Both the position numbers and the translations under genes were made by a program. The notes under the pieces are model-generated. The model was not told the DNA's origin. It did no database searches and saw nothing but the letters and a program-made list of their open reading frames with translations. DNA of 64,000 bases from Mactromeris polynyma. Its lineage: Eukaryota; Mollusca; Bivalvia; Venerida; Mactridae. Below, in pieces: positions 23,601-35,880 of the stretch; position 1 is the stretch's first letter, and every line of letters begins with the position of its first letter. The stretch covers positions 4,751,748 through 4,815,747 of the forward strand of contig JASFXZ010000035.1 in NCBI GenBank assembly GCA_032209605.1. The letters run 5' to 3'.

Positions 23601-24070
23601 TGTGGCTTTTGTCAATGACATCTTGTGCTGAAATCAACAATGCCACCCCGTCATTTTGTGTCAAGGAGCCAGTTTTGAAAGTCTGACTTCCAACAAATAT
23701 TTTTGTCAAGTTGACATCTTTGCAAAGTGATGACAGCACTGCCCTGTTGAATCCCTTGCATTTCTGTGCTGACAAGTTGCTCGTAACTGATAAGACATCA
23801 AAATCGTCTAACCTCATCTCGATTGTGACTGACATCTGCTGACAATAATTTTCTGTAAATTCCAGGCAATGAATTCCGTGGGTTAGTAGATATTTCAAGT
23901 TTTACACCCAGTCACCACCACCCTCCACCTAACACCAGAGCAAACAAGTGAATCTTGTGGACAAAAGCTACAATTACTGCACATTTTGCAGGTAAGTGAT
24001 GAATCTCCTTTCAAGCTGTCAAGTTGGCCCTTCTTTTCCTATTTTTTCTTACCTTTTTACTAGCTCCCTA
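20641..24070. other. Intergenic, no gene recognised
   Basis: Contains a GTGCGT/GTAGGTGC simple repeat (about 21447-21507), a short dispersed motif (cgccaccggtttcccatatg, 21852-21880), dispersed repeat copy B at 22598-22650, and a perfect palindrome TGACCAAATATTGGTCA near 22413. An open frame at 23563-23898 (-) of 111 codons has no recognisable domain and no clear splice context. I leave it uncalled. Confidence 0.45.
22598..22650. repeat. Dispersed repeat, copy B
   Basis: Near-identical to 7593-7651: aaaagagagagaata, cgtagttacaggaaacgcc, acataagacagtgcc. It lacks the acatgta insertion seen in copy A. Confidence 0.6.
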
Positions 24071-24378
24071 CTTTTCCCCTACTTTTTCTAGAAAGAGCCC
24101 TGCTAACCCTACTTTTTCTAGAAAGAGCCCTGCTAACCCTACTTTTTCTAGAAAGAGCCCTGCTAACCCTACTTTTTCTAGAAAGAGCCCTGCTAACCCT
24201 ACTTTTTATAGAAAGAGCCCTGCTAACCCTACTTTTTCTAGAAAGAGCCCTGCTAACCCTACTTTTTCTAGAAAGAGCCCTGCTAACCCTACTTTTTCTA
24301 GAAAGAGCCCTGCTAACTCTACTTTTTCTAGAAAGAGCCCTGCTAACCCTACTTTTTATAGAAAGAGCCCTGCTAACC
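24071..24378 (+). repeat. 30-bp minisatellite, about 10 copies
   Basis: The exact 30-bp unit contains gaaagagccctgctaaccct followed by actttttcta, almost invariant (tata for tcta in two units, one ccct to ctct change). The unit is divisible by three, so it stays open as a 10-residue repeat SRKSPANPTF. The open frame starts at a TTG with no ATG and I do not call it a gene. Confidence 0.95.
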
Positions 24379-27300
24379 TCTTACTGCCGTTGGACCTAGC
24401 AATAAGTCCTGACGCATCTACGGTATACGTGTATATGTACGAACTGACTGTCGCAGGTGCAAATGTACTAAGCATATTGAATGCATGTCATATGAGTGTT
24501 GTTGTGATTTTATACTGAATGCACGTTGATCAATAGTCGCAGCATTATTAATATAAAATGATATTTAAAAAAGAAATGAATGAAAAACAAAAACAGATTT
24601 AAATAAATGATTCATTACACTGCATCGGGCATGACATCCTTCACCAGAGCTGCAGTGCCTTGTTTAATCGACCATTTCCTGTCAGTCTCTTACCACCAAA
24701 CAATTTTTTGGCTCCAGTTTACAATTTGGAAACAAGTTCTCACTTATTTAAGAATAAGTCAGTCTTGCAGCCTATGAAGTAGTTCTTATAAATGTTGAAG
24801 GCCGTCTCTGGCTGTACTGGTTCAATGTCAGTTGTATTTATTGTTACTGTGTAACTTCTGTGTCATTTCTGATTACTGAAACAATGATTTCTCTGTATTT
24901 TGTAGGACTAAGTGGATACTCCAGATAGCTGGAAATTTGTTGTGGACTTCACAATTTCGGTGCAAATCTGTAGAACAAAGAGGACGAAACAGCACCAGGC
25001 AGACACCTAGATGTAGACTGGGAGAATTTTACATCTAACATGCATATAGTATTAGTAGATTTGTCACCACATGCATATTAATCATGAAGGTTACCATATT
25101 TTATTTTTGGTTTTGCTGCAGTGTTTGCTAGCTTTTTTATTTATTGCATCATTATGATGTGGATATTTCATTTAAACAAGTGGCCTAGGGATTTCATTTA
25201 AGTTTTTCTGCTCAGTGCATATTACATGCACACTGTGCCAAATGACTTTTTTGGCATCATAGAAATATGCACAGGTATGCAGTCAAGGCAATTGACTTAC
25301 ATTTAGCCTTGTCAGACAACCTTGGAAAACTTATCAGACCAAATGCAAACTTTTCAAAATGCTATCATGCTATTTAGAAAGACACATATTGATATCTTTG
25401 CAGATATGTTTGCTAGGTAAATTTCTCTCAGTAATTACTATTGATTAGACTTAACACTTAAAACATTACAAAAATGTATTTATTTTCATGAATTCCATAT
25501 TATAACAAAAATTAATAGGAAACATTTCACAAAATTTGCAGATTGTCATTTAGGGGAAGTTACTTCACCTTCATTTATTGACCATAATTTAGGAGTAACA
25601 AAATTAACTGTTTTATATAGCATAAAATAGATTTCAGAATGATTAAAGGGAGGTAACTCCTAAATAAATCATTTACCAGATATTTTCTTTGTAAAGCTGT
25701 ATTTCACTTATAATAAGTTAAGTTATTGAAACTAGATACTCCAGATAGCTGGAAATAAGTCGTGGAGTTCACAATTCCAGTGCAAAACTGGTAGTTTTAC
25801 TATAGAATAAAGAGGGCGAGAAAGAATTGAGCCGACACCTATATTGCAAATTTTTAAAGTTGGATATTTTAGCAACCAAGGGGTCTACATCAATGAAACT
25901 TCTCATGCTTATATCTTATGACCATACAAATCAGCAGCTAAATGGATTTTGTTGAGATTTGTGAAATATTGATATTATTAAATTTTCAAAAAAAACTTCA
26001 GTCAAAATGTGTCTGAAATGTTCCTCCCACTGACTTTCTTGGATATTTTAGCAACCAATGAAACTTCACATGCTAGTATCTGATGACAATAGAACTCTGT
26101 GGGTAATGGGATTAAATTAAGGTTTGCGAAATTTTGAAGTCAATTATTTTGATAGAAAATTGGTGATAATGAAATTTGAATGTGACTAGCTTCCAGACAT
26201 ATCTCATTGAGGCTTTTCATTTTGTGGTTTGATGTAAAATATGCGGCTCTGTTAGTAATCAGCACAAGGAGGTGATTATTAGAGGATTATAAGTATGTAC
26301 ATTTATGTTTGTTTTCAGTTAAGAAGAATTAAGATAAGGATCATGCCACAATGGGAACTCCTGCATTAACTAAACATAGTAAGTACTTTGTGTAAGGTTT
26401 GATATTTATGTAGCATTATCATGATCAGACACTCACTGAAAGTATCACCAATCCGTATGTTTACTTCTTTTATTGTTTTAAAGAGTCTGGAAATGGTGAA
26501 TGTAAATGATTGAAGTTGAAAATGACATATTTTTCTACATCCTTATCTCACTTACTTACTCTTGAGAAAGCTTTACTATGATCAGTTATACAAGTTATTT
26601 TGAATATACTTTGTAGTTAAAGATAATGATAAATTTGTGTTTCTGTACATCTTTCACTGAAAAGTGAACTGACCAAACCTGTCAGTCCACCATAAAACAC
26701 AAATCGAAAAACCATCTCTATTTTCTGTATGCAAACCACATCACTGGCATCCACAGTAAAATGGGGGCACCTGTGGCTTATGGACATGTGTCTTGTTGTA
26801 AAAATGTAAAATCTTCAACATGGAACTGATGAGAATGTAATTGTATGTTTCCCGTTTTGCGCCATTTTTCTACTGTATTTCACTTAGTTATTGTGGTCAA
26901 TTGACCTAACTATTGCTTGGTTACCAACCAGTACTAACCTGTTCTTGTGCAAGCAATTTTGTGGCAAAATTCAACATTTTGTGCAGTCAAAAAATAGTTC
27001 TGGTAAAACGGATTTGTAACTTCAATAACTTTGATAAATTCACATAACAAATGGATTATCGTTGTCATTTCTAGTTAAAAACTCACATATTTCAGTCTTC
27101 ATATAGCTTAAATATTAGATTCTAATCCCGTTTCATCAGCTTTCCAGCATTCACGCCGCCATATTTTTTACATGATATTCGAATGGTATTTTCGAAAGTA
27201 TTGCCTTACGAACATTGAGGCACCGGATGTAGTTGGCCGAGGTTTTTCAAGTCCTTGTTCCACTCTCTTTATTCCATCATATATATTCTTGAGATCAGTA

Positions 27301-27846
27301 TGGAAGTGGAACTATGGTATATTTGTACGAACAAAATAATGTTTAAATATGCTGTGTACATGTAATTATTACATAAACTTATAAATTCTATTTTAAATGA
27401 AATTTAGAGTCAACATTATGTGTTTGAAACAGTTCAATGTAATCAAGTTAGGGGAAGGCAGAAGTTGGAGAATAATAGAAGAAAAAAGAAACAGAAGGAA
27501 TAAAAACAACAGTTATGTCAGAAAGAAAATCTTCAAACCCCTGTACAGAGTTGAATTAAAGGTGCTAAACTCCAGATTGACAAGCGAGCAAAAAAAAAGA
27601 AAATTGTCAAATATTTACATAATCTTGATATTGTTGTACGTAAAGCTCTAAAACATAATTACTTTCATTCATCATTACTCGCGAAACATTGTCATAGCGT
27701 CGTTTTTCATATTTTTCCATCGAAAAATTTACTAGGGTTAGTCTACCCAGTAAGTTCTAAAAATAGAACAGTAAATATATCTAATCGTCCCATGACATTG
27801 CGCGAGACCATCTAACGCATGCGCAGTATTGGTCGAAGAGATAAAC
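24379..27846. other. Non-coding, with two local duplications
   Basis: 24913-25008 and 25733-25848 share actccagatagctggaaat, gacttcacaattt(c/g) and agagg.cgaaa..gacacct. 25859-25950 and 26038-26110 share ttggatattttagcaaccaa and atgaaacttc.catgct. They look like parts of a dispersed element. 27397-27651 is open but Lys/Arg/Asn-rich and lacks a recognisable domain. The region just before 27847 would hold the promoter of the next gene. No TATA box is obvious. Confidence 0.5.
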
Positions 27847-28882
27847 ATGGTGCCCAAGATGACAGACAGCGCAAAGAAAAGAAAACTTGCTGCGAAACAA
27901 AGGCGCCACAGGGCCCGGTTGGTCAATATAAGCGATGAAATTGATAGATGGAAAGAACTTAAAGCTATGACCAGTGCCAAAGACGACAGTTTATTGGCGA
28001 AAATACTGATTGATTGGTAAGTTTAAGTTTGTTTTGCACAACGGGGAATTTCTCAAAATAATTAAATATATTTAGTAGTAAACAAATATTTTTGGCTTCA
28101 AATGAGGTCATAAACAATGTTCAAGTTATGTAGTCTTTGCCTTGTAAGTGTAAGAACTCGTACGATCTGCAAGCGTCGAGCAACAGCTGAGAAGATAGTC
28201 GAGCAGATAAACAATAAAATATGTTGCCTGTTTTTCGGAATCGTTCGTACCTGCGTCGTTTCGTACCGTTTGGTAACTTTCGAACTTATAATTAGACTTT
28301 GGCCGTCGCATTAGGCCTTGTCAGTACCTTCACATTACTGAATGTATAGGCGAGGTGTATTCAAAGACTTTATGTTGTGTGTAAATCAAAATTCAAATGG
28401 CTGATTCTTGATAAATATGAAGATGTTTTATCTTTCTAGAAACACCAGTAAATTGTTTTACTTGAGCTCACATTTTGTTTTCTTGTAACAGCTACTTGGA
28501 GCGACACACATCACATGCTATTGCACAAATGTCAGTGCCACATGCCTCAACACCGAAGTCAATAGCACCTGCAACAATGACTGCCATAGCAGAACCTGAT
28601 GTATCATCGGTATCAACTGATAGTGATGCAGATGATGTGTAAGCTGTCATTTTCATCATTTATTCTCAATGTTACTTTCATAGTAATAATTGTATGTATC
28701 GTGAACTGGATGTGAGGCTTTTATATGAAGATTAAACAACAATCCTTCAGCAAAATTTCTATCAGTAAATTTATTAGACCAACCACAAGACCAAATGTTG
28801 TACAATCTTGCTGACATTTTACATGTGTCAGGTTAATTTTAATTATTAGTTTCCGTCATCCTATTCTGACAGCTGTTGGCAG

Positions 28883-28978
28883 TAGCGTCTCACTACTTCA
28901 GCACATGAATGATGAATCAGATATGAATGACAATGACTTTGTCCAAATGTCACTGACAGATATAGCCTGACCAGTCTG
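28883..28978 (+). other. Optional or decayed exon of the transposase-like gene
   Basis: Flanked by AG and GT, 96 bases long, so it preserves phase between exons 2 and 3. In that phase it reads SVSLLQHMNDESDMNDNDF and VQMSLTDIA, then TGA (28968-28970). It is either a third disabling change or a skipped, stop-containing exon. Confidence 0.4.
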
Positions 28979-30639
28979 GTAATCTATTAGATTTAGACTA
29001 ACCTGTGTAAAGAATACAGATTATTGTTATGGTATTGACTCTAAAATGAAGAAGTTAATTGGTCTGAATAAAAATAATTGAAGGTTTCATTTATTTACAT
29101 GTTTCGTCCTTGGAAATTTTCGAAAAGTTATCTTGATTTATAAGTTGACTTCTCTTAACATATTACAGAGTTGCTGGGCCATCATTGTTGAAGAGAAGAA
29201 AAACTGATCTAGAGGCAGGACATACAAAAATAAAACCATCACAATTGTAAGTTTGTAGAAATCTTTAAAACTTTCTTGAACCAGGTCAGAATTCATGAAT
29301 ACTCACTTATTATTATTTTCAAATGTATTTTATTATACAGTAGCACTTGCTGTCCCAGCATTTAGAATTCAGTCTTTTTGGTGAAAAAAACAACATTTCT
29401 GACGTAGCGTGTATTTATGTTTGAGAGGTTTATACTACATAAGAGTACATTTTATGACAAGCAAGAGCTCGGGGTCTTTCGCAGGATTTATTTCAACCGC
29501 TGATTTCAATTAAATAAAGGCTGGTTCTGGACTAGTTGTATACCTGTTTTGGAAAGCAATTTATAATGTTTCTGTATTGTACATAGATAGAATATGTTAA
29601 ATACATAGAATATGTTAAATACATTAAACTAATCACTATACATAGGTATGGTCACCAAAAGGTACTTCTACAGATTCTGTGGTAGGGTTATCTTTCCTAT
29701 TGAAATTCATGTGCTATGGTACCAAAGTGCTGAGCATGCCTGGGGAAGTCTATAGATGCTTTTTACTGACTAGTTTGGTAATTTAATTGCTTTTTCTGTT
29801 AGGTTCCGTTACATTTATACCACTTTGTGAAAGGCGATATTTCCAATACTGGACCAGTAGTATTTGACATAACATTGTTCGTATCAATGTGGAACATGTT
29901 CACTGATGTTGAAATTTTACCATATCCAGGAAAAAAGTTTGCATCCTTGCATTGAAGCTATTTGGTTTCCTAAAACTTCCAGATGGACCACGTACTAAAG
30001 CATCTTAATGTTGCAACAGTTGAAGTTACACACATAAACAGTGTTGGAGGTTCATTAAGTTCAATGAATAAGTTCATTAAACGTAGTGCTAAGCAGTATT
30101 TGCATAGCTGTGATAATCAATGAATAATCGATGATTGATATTTTTCCAAATCAATGATCGATCATAATTTGAAAACCGATTTCCGACCCTAGTATGCTCA
30201 GACTTGATAGTTGCAGCAGTTGTCATAATGAAAAATTACTTGGCTTTCTTTGTAGACATAATTTGGGTTGATATAAATGTAATTCAGTAACTGGGAAATA
30301 CTTATTTGAGCATTGTACTGCTCCTATTCACTGAAGCAATGGCACTCTTATCCCATTCATTGCATGTGAGGAAAAATGCATATGGTTTTATTGTTAAAAG
30401 ACTGATAACTGTTTCATTAATGTTTCAGGTCAGCTGGAAGCAAGAAGAAACATGCAAGGTATTTTATTTGACATTTTTTTTGTATTTTATTTGACAATTT
30501 TTTTGTATTTTATTTGACAATTTTTTATAGTATCATCTCTATGACAAAAATCAAAGACTTGGTGTTTCATTTAGAGATAACATAACCCAACTTGTGTTTT
30601 GACAATGGTACACATTTACCTCACTGTTTATGGCAATAT

Positions 30640-30770
30640 AATGGGGAGGGGAGACAAATTAATTTTGCTTGGGTTGGCTGTCGGTCTGTTCACCATATTG
30701 AGATGATGTGCAGAACAGAACGCATGTTTCAAGGTCACACTTAGAGGTCAAAGGTTATATGACTTATATT
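30640..30770 (+). repeat. Dispersed 'tcaaggtcacac' repeat in intron
   Basis: gtttcaaggtcacacttaga and ggtcaaagg match the segment at 35825-35862. This type of intronic repeat (gga..aggtcacac..aggtcaaagg) is common in bivalve and gastropod genomes. Confidence 0.5.
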
Positions 30771-33700
30771 ATTCCTTAGTTGTTCTTTATCTTTTAAAAA
30801 CCTTACTTCTTCTCCATACCCATTTTATTCAAACATTCTGTATCAATATTACAATTACTGACAAACTGCCATGGGGGAGACATATGAGTACAAACATGAT
30901 AATCATATTAAATTTTGGGATATGCTGTACTGTCTACGTTTCTGAAGTGATCTTTCTAAATCTACACTATATTGATAATTTGATAGCTAACTATAAGATC
31001 ACAGTAAAGTTTGATATCAGATTGTCAGTGATCAAAATATGGTTACTTGGTAAACAACGGTTGGTCAGAATTGTTGTCTTTGTTGTATCTGGGCTTAGTT
31101 ATAATTATACTAGGTCATGCAAGATTAAACTATTGTCACTATGTCATATTGTAGAAAATACATCAATTGCTCTTAAAGTAGACACCATTTTGTACTTGAT
31201 ATACATGAAATATGACGGAACCCTGTGTAATTCTAACTATAGAAATGTATTTTTATCTCATTTGGAACAACACTTGCAGCTTGTTCTTTATAAACATGGC
31301 CTGAGTGTTGGTATCCATAAAATGTATGTCTCAAACTGGATCATCAGTGTTGTCAATTGTAAAATAAGAACATGTAATACAATGTATACACTATATAAAC
31401 ATTATAGGATTGATATTGAGTTGTCAAGTACAGAATTGGAAGACTTTTGTGATCCGGATTATGATCCAGATGATCCCACCTTCCAGCCACAAGATTGGAT
31501 TGATATATCCATTGTGTAAGTAAAGGAAGATGTTGTGATTATGATTTTAATGAAGAGTTGCTGTAACAAAAAATATTTATTTTTCAAGACAATGTGTTCA
31601 GTAATAACAATATGCTGGACATATCTACATTGCATACGTCTTAGGACCTAAAGCTACATAACCACAGTCACGGTTAGCAGAGCAGATTCAATGTGAAAAC
31701 ACCAATGCTACTCACGTGCCTAAAATCAATTCAGAAATACAATGATTAGAATAAGCTTACATTAATAGTTGAATATTGAACGTAATTAACTTTGATAAAC
31801 TTTATTTGATAAATTGCAGTGACTGTCAATTGGATGATGAGACTTTGGAGGAACAGGGTGTTGAAGATGCCGTGTTTGATGTTGTTTGTGAAGGACAAGA
31901 AGAAGTTATAGAAGTATAACTTGAAGAAATGAGACAGTATGATGCTGGTGTAGCTAGACTGAAGACAGTGAAAGAAGATATCATCACGGAAGAGAAGTAT
32001 ATCATAACAAAATGAAGACTAGAGGCTCTCATGGAGATGTTTCCACAGAAACAATGTCAAGTATGCGGGAAACACATAAAAAGGGTGTTGAAGACAGTTG
32101 GATGCATAGTAGATTGCAAATGGGTATTTAATTTTGTGTTACTTATCTATTATGGTAATCAATGTAAATGTCTATTATTATAACCAAGTGATCAATGCTT
32201 ACAGGTAAAGGTAGACTTATGTTCCATAGGACACTGTCTGATACTAAATTTTGTCCCAACAAACTTATGAAGAGACAACAACAGTTTAACTTTAGGTCTT
32301 CGAGACCATTTGAAGGACAAATGACTTTCTTACTAATTCTCATTTAACTTTTGCTGTAATACATTGCCTCTTTGCAGTGCTTGGATGTAATTTGTTTACA
32401 TTGTATTACAATACTTTATTCATTTTTTTCAGTCATGTGAAGATGGACATTTGACCTACAGATGGTCAAGTTCAGCGATGTTGCCAGATGGAGTTTACAG
32501 TACCAACTTACTGGCCATGTCATCAATTGTATTGTGTGGCAATAATTACACAAAGATTGCTCTATTTGCAAATTTTTTAGGCCTGGCTTTTCCTAGTAGG
32601 ACTTCATTCAACAGAATCCAGACAAAGTGTGTTGTGCCAGTTGTTGACACATACTGGGGTAATCTCAAACAAAGTGCCTTGGAAGAACATCGGGCAGTCC
32701 AAGTGACTGTTTCTGGTAAGTGAATCTTTATTACTACATGTAAAAAACATTTTAATATGAAATTTTGTTTTCTTTTCAGATGTCTGGAAGGCAATCATAA
32801 TTGAAATGTATATACCACATATTGAGAAGTTTTTTTACAAAACAAATATGCTTTGATACTAGGGACTCAGGATTAGTTGTTTTACTCTTGTGCCACTGTG
32901 ACATAAATGTTTATCGCTTCAGGTGATATTTGATGGCACTTGTTATCTGTCTTTCCACCTGTTTGTGGTACATCTGTTCAGCAATTTGTTTTTGTATAGT
33001 AACTTAATACACTTTGATCTATAATCATAGTAGGCAGAATCCCTTTTTACCCTTGAAGTCGCTGGTTCAAGGGTCCGTATCATGGGAATTTCGGTTCAAT
33101 GGAATGTACTCAATTTATGTTAGAAAATCTATTGGTTCTGCCCAATTACACTCAATCCTAATTAGATCATTGCTGCGACTCTAAAAGCTTTGTGATTCAA
33201 GAATGTTTGACTTTCTGTAGGTGATGGCAGGATGGATTCCCCTGGTTATACCGCCAAATACTGTACATACACTGTCATGAACCAGACGGACAAGGTCATC
33301 CTGGCTTTAGAGGTAGTTGACAAGAGGGAGACGAGACTTAAGTCTGTCCTGATGGAGGCAAAAGGGTTTGGTAGAGCCATGAAATGTATCAAGGATGCTG
33401 GAGTTGAGCTGGGGGAAGTTGTTACAGATGCGCATCCACAGATTTCCAAAATAATGAGTGAGTGGTTTCTATAGTAACAAAATAGTGAAAGTGAAAACGG
33501 TCGCAGTTCATGAAAGTAATTAACATGGCATACAGTTGTTTGTGCAATGAAATGGTGCTACACTTGCATTAAATATTGGATTCCAACAATAACAAAGAGT
33601 TATATTTAGTATTAGGGCTTAACTAATTTGGAAATGTTGGCATGTGGTAGGGCCTGTTCCGTTTCTATATGTTAACTTGTGTTAGATATTTTAAATTGAT

Positions 33701-35539
33701 GTGTACTTATGTTGCTCCGTGTTACATATGCAGAATTAGCTGTTCATTATTTAATTTTGTATATTTAAAGTGATATGTTTCTAAGTCACTACGATGAGTA
33801 TGGTCACCATAGCAGAATTGACAATGCTGTAAAATTTAAAATGTTTGTATTCACTTTCATCATTGTACATCTAAATGTCAATTTGCAACTTCTAATAATC
33901 CAGTCACTTGTTAAAACAAATTGTAAGGTTAAGCATAGAATTACTGAATATTTACTTCGATAAGAAATGAACAAGCTTACAAATAATTTGTCGTTTATTT
34001 TTTACCAGATATCAAGACTTGTACTCTACTAGTATTCTGATTTTTCAGGGACGTCCTTTCCTGAAGTTAGACACAGCTATGATATGTGGCACGGGGCCAA
34101 GAATCTTGGGAAAAGAATGTGCAAGGTGAGTAACAAATTTCAGAACAATAGTTTATATGAACTGAAGTTTTGTGATTGAAGACTCTTAAACTTACAGGTG
34201 ATGTTTTCCCAATAGTGGTTTATAATCCTTAGATTCATATACATGTACTTTTAAGTTTTTTTATAAAACATGACATTAAATGGTGGTGAAATCTATCTAA
34301 TAGAAAATGAATGACTTATATTTAGGTTGCTGCTGTCAAGGGGAATGAAGCACTTACACCATGGCTGAAAGACATCACCAACCATTTCTTCCACTGTGCT
34401 GAAACATGCAATGGAAATGTTCTACATATGAAGGTCAGTACTATTACCATAACTATTATCTTGGCTTCTTTTTATGTATTGACATTTCAGCCTTTCAAAC
34501 CCCTTGGTCTGCTAAAATGTTGAGAGCAAAAATTATGAAAGTTGATCTGATTAACATTACCCATAGAAACTCTTTCTATATTAATTAGCAATCATCAGAT
34601 GGAATGAATCTGACATACTGGGATGGAAATTATAAGACAGTTAACATGAGTACATTCTTCATGCTCAGATTTCATTTTTGATGTATTCCATTTGGGTATA
34701 TACTGTTTTATTATGTTAAAGTATTTCTATAGATAAATTATGTCACAATCAGAGTATTTATTAACTTTATAATCTTACTATTATTTTGGAAAGATAAAAA
34801 TTAAGATTTGATGAGATTTGAACTCTGAGATCAATCTCAAGTTATATAACCTCAGATCCAGGAATAAGACTTCTGTATCAGCGTTTTGTGTGCATCTCTC
34901 TGATCTCAAGATTGTTAAAATGATTGTAAATTTCTATAATATGAAGTTATTGTTTTTAGTGACTTTGAATGTATATTTTTTGCTTCATGAGTGTGTGTTT
35001 TCAGACCAAATGGGTTTCGATCCTGAAGCATGTAACTAATTGTCACAGCTGGGCGCTCGGACAGTGTGACCTCGGCCCAATGGAGGAAGAGAGGGAAAAC
35101 AAACCCTGGTTGAAGTCTTCTTCTAAAGTTGTAAAAGATCTGGAGAAGCAGGTTATGGAAAAAGATTGTTGCGGACATTTCCATACTATGTTACATGCCA
35201 GTATGTATTCTTGATTGAAAAATGTTTGATTTTGTAAGATAATTATATCTGTTCCTTTCTTTAAATTCATTTTAAATTGATTCTTACAATACATAAGAAT
35301 TGTTATAAGCATGTTTGCTGATTATTTTTATCATTATTGGTTATCAAAATGATTATACCTACACAACTGTCAAAATAAAAGCATACTTAGGCAATGCAGT
35401 TTGAGAAGCTAATTAATTCATTGTCTTTTGTTTGCAGAACTACTTCAGAACTGGAGTCCTTCAATAACCATCTTTTGATGTATGCACCAAAAAGGAATGC
35501 CTTTAGGTAAAACATTTTGTTTCATTTTTGTCAGTCTCG

Positions 35540-35880
35540 CTTGTAATAAGGTTGACATAGTCGCCACAATGGTGGTTCAGTGTATGTGCGTGCAACCGTG
35601 TGTCAGTCCAATTTGCTTTTTGTCGGGACCATTACTCGTGTCATTTATTAGGGGATATTCAAATCACTTGGCACAGAGGTTCACCGTAGCTCAAAAGTCA
35701 ATATAGCACTTGGAGGTCATAGGTAAAAAGTGTGTCTAAAAACTTTTATTGGGGATATTACACTTTTATTAGGGAATTTTTAAATTAAGCACACACATTC
35801 ACAAGGAAGTAAGGGTGTCTACAGCTTAAAGGTCAAGGTCACACTAAGAGGTCAAAGGTAAACACTGGGTAGGGAAATGT
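35540..35880 (+). repeat. Dispersed mollusc-type repeat at the Gypsy-2 edge
   Basis: Contains tcagtccaatttgctttttg, gggaccattactcgtgtc, ggaggtcataggt and aaaggtcaaggtcacactaa. The last part is shared with 30735-30765. It lies between the last visible exon of the transposase-like gene and the truncated 3' end of Gypsy-2. The final codons of Gypsy-2 ORF3 are read out of this repeat. Confidence 0.5.

Larger units (their letters stand above)
27847..35506 (+). pseudogene. Transposase-like multi-exon gene with in-frame stops (partial)
   Basis: Exons joined in phase at GT-AG sites: 27847-28016, 28492-28638, 29169-29246, 30429-30458, 31408-31515, 31820-32123, 32433-32715, 33221-33457, 34049-34125, 34326-34433, 35005-about 35204, 35438-35506 or beyond. 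The start is the ATG of MVPKMTDSAKKRKLAAKQRR. The first half is acidic (DPDYDPDDPTFQPQDW). Then comes a Cys/His cluster, CQVCGKHIKR... to SCEDGH. The second half holds DGRMDSPGYTAKYCTYT, VVTDAHPQI, SYDMWHGAKNLGKRM, WLKDITNHFFHC and SELESFNNHLLMYAPKRNAF. These motifs recur in a transposase-derived family seen in fish and invertebrates, probably with an RNase H-like DD(E) fold. The Kolobok-like superfamily is a guess. TAA at 31917-31919 and TGA at 32013-32015 interrupt exon 6, so this copy is probably dead. The last exon is not found; Gypsy-2 follows. Confidence 0.7.

Noticed and set aside
23563..23898. 111-codon minus-strand frame
   Set aside because: Reads moderately protein-like but I recognise no family and see no exon borders. 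Not strong enough to call.
24071..24378. Telomere-like CTAACCCTA inside each 30-bp unit
   Set aside because: Only one hexamer-like match per unit, embedded in a fixed unrelated 30-bp sequence.
24024..24518. 164-codon frame with SRKSPANPTF repeats
   Set aside because: TTG start, no ATG, repeat unit divisible by three keeps the frame open by default, and no splice or domain support.
30884..31407. 5' part of the 211-codon frame at 30884-31519
   Set aside because: Only the last 36 codons (31408-31515) fit as an exon. The upstream part is intron that happens to be open.
33040..33090. Possible tRNA B-box (ggttcaagggtcc)
   Set aside because: No matching A-box or cloverleaf can be built around it.
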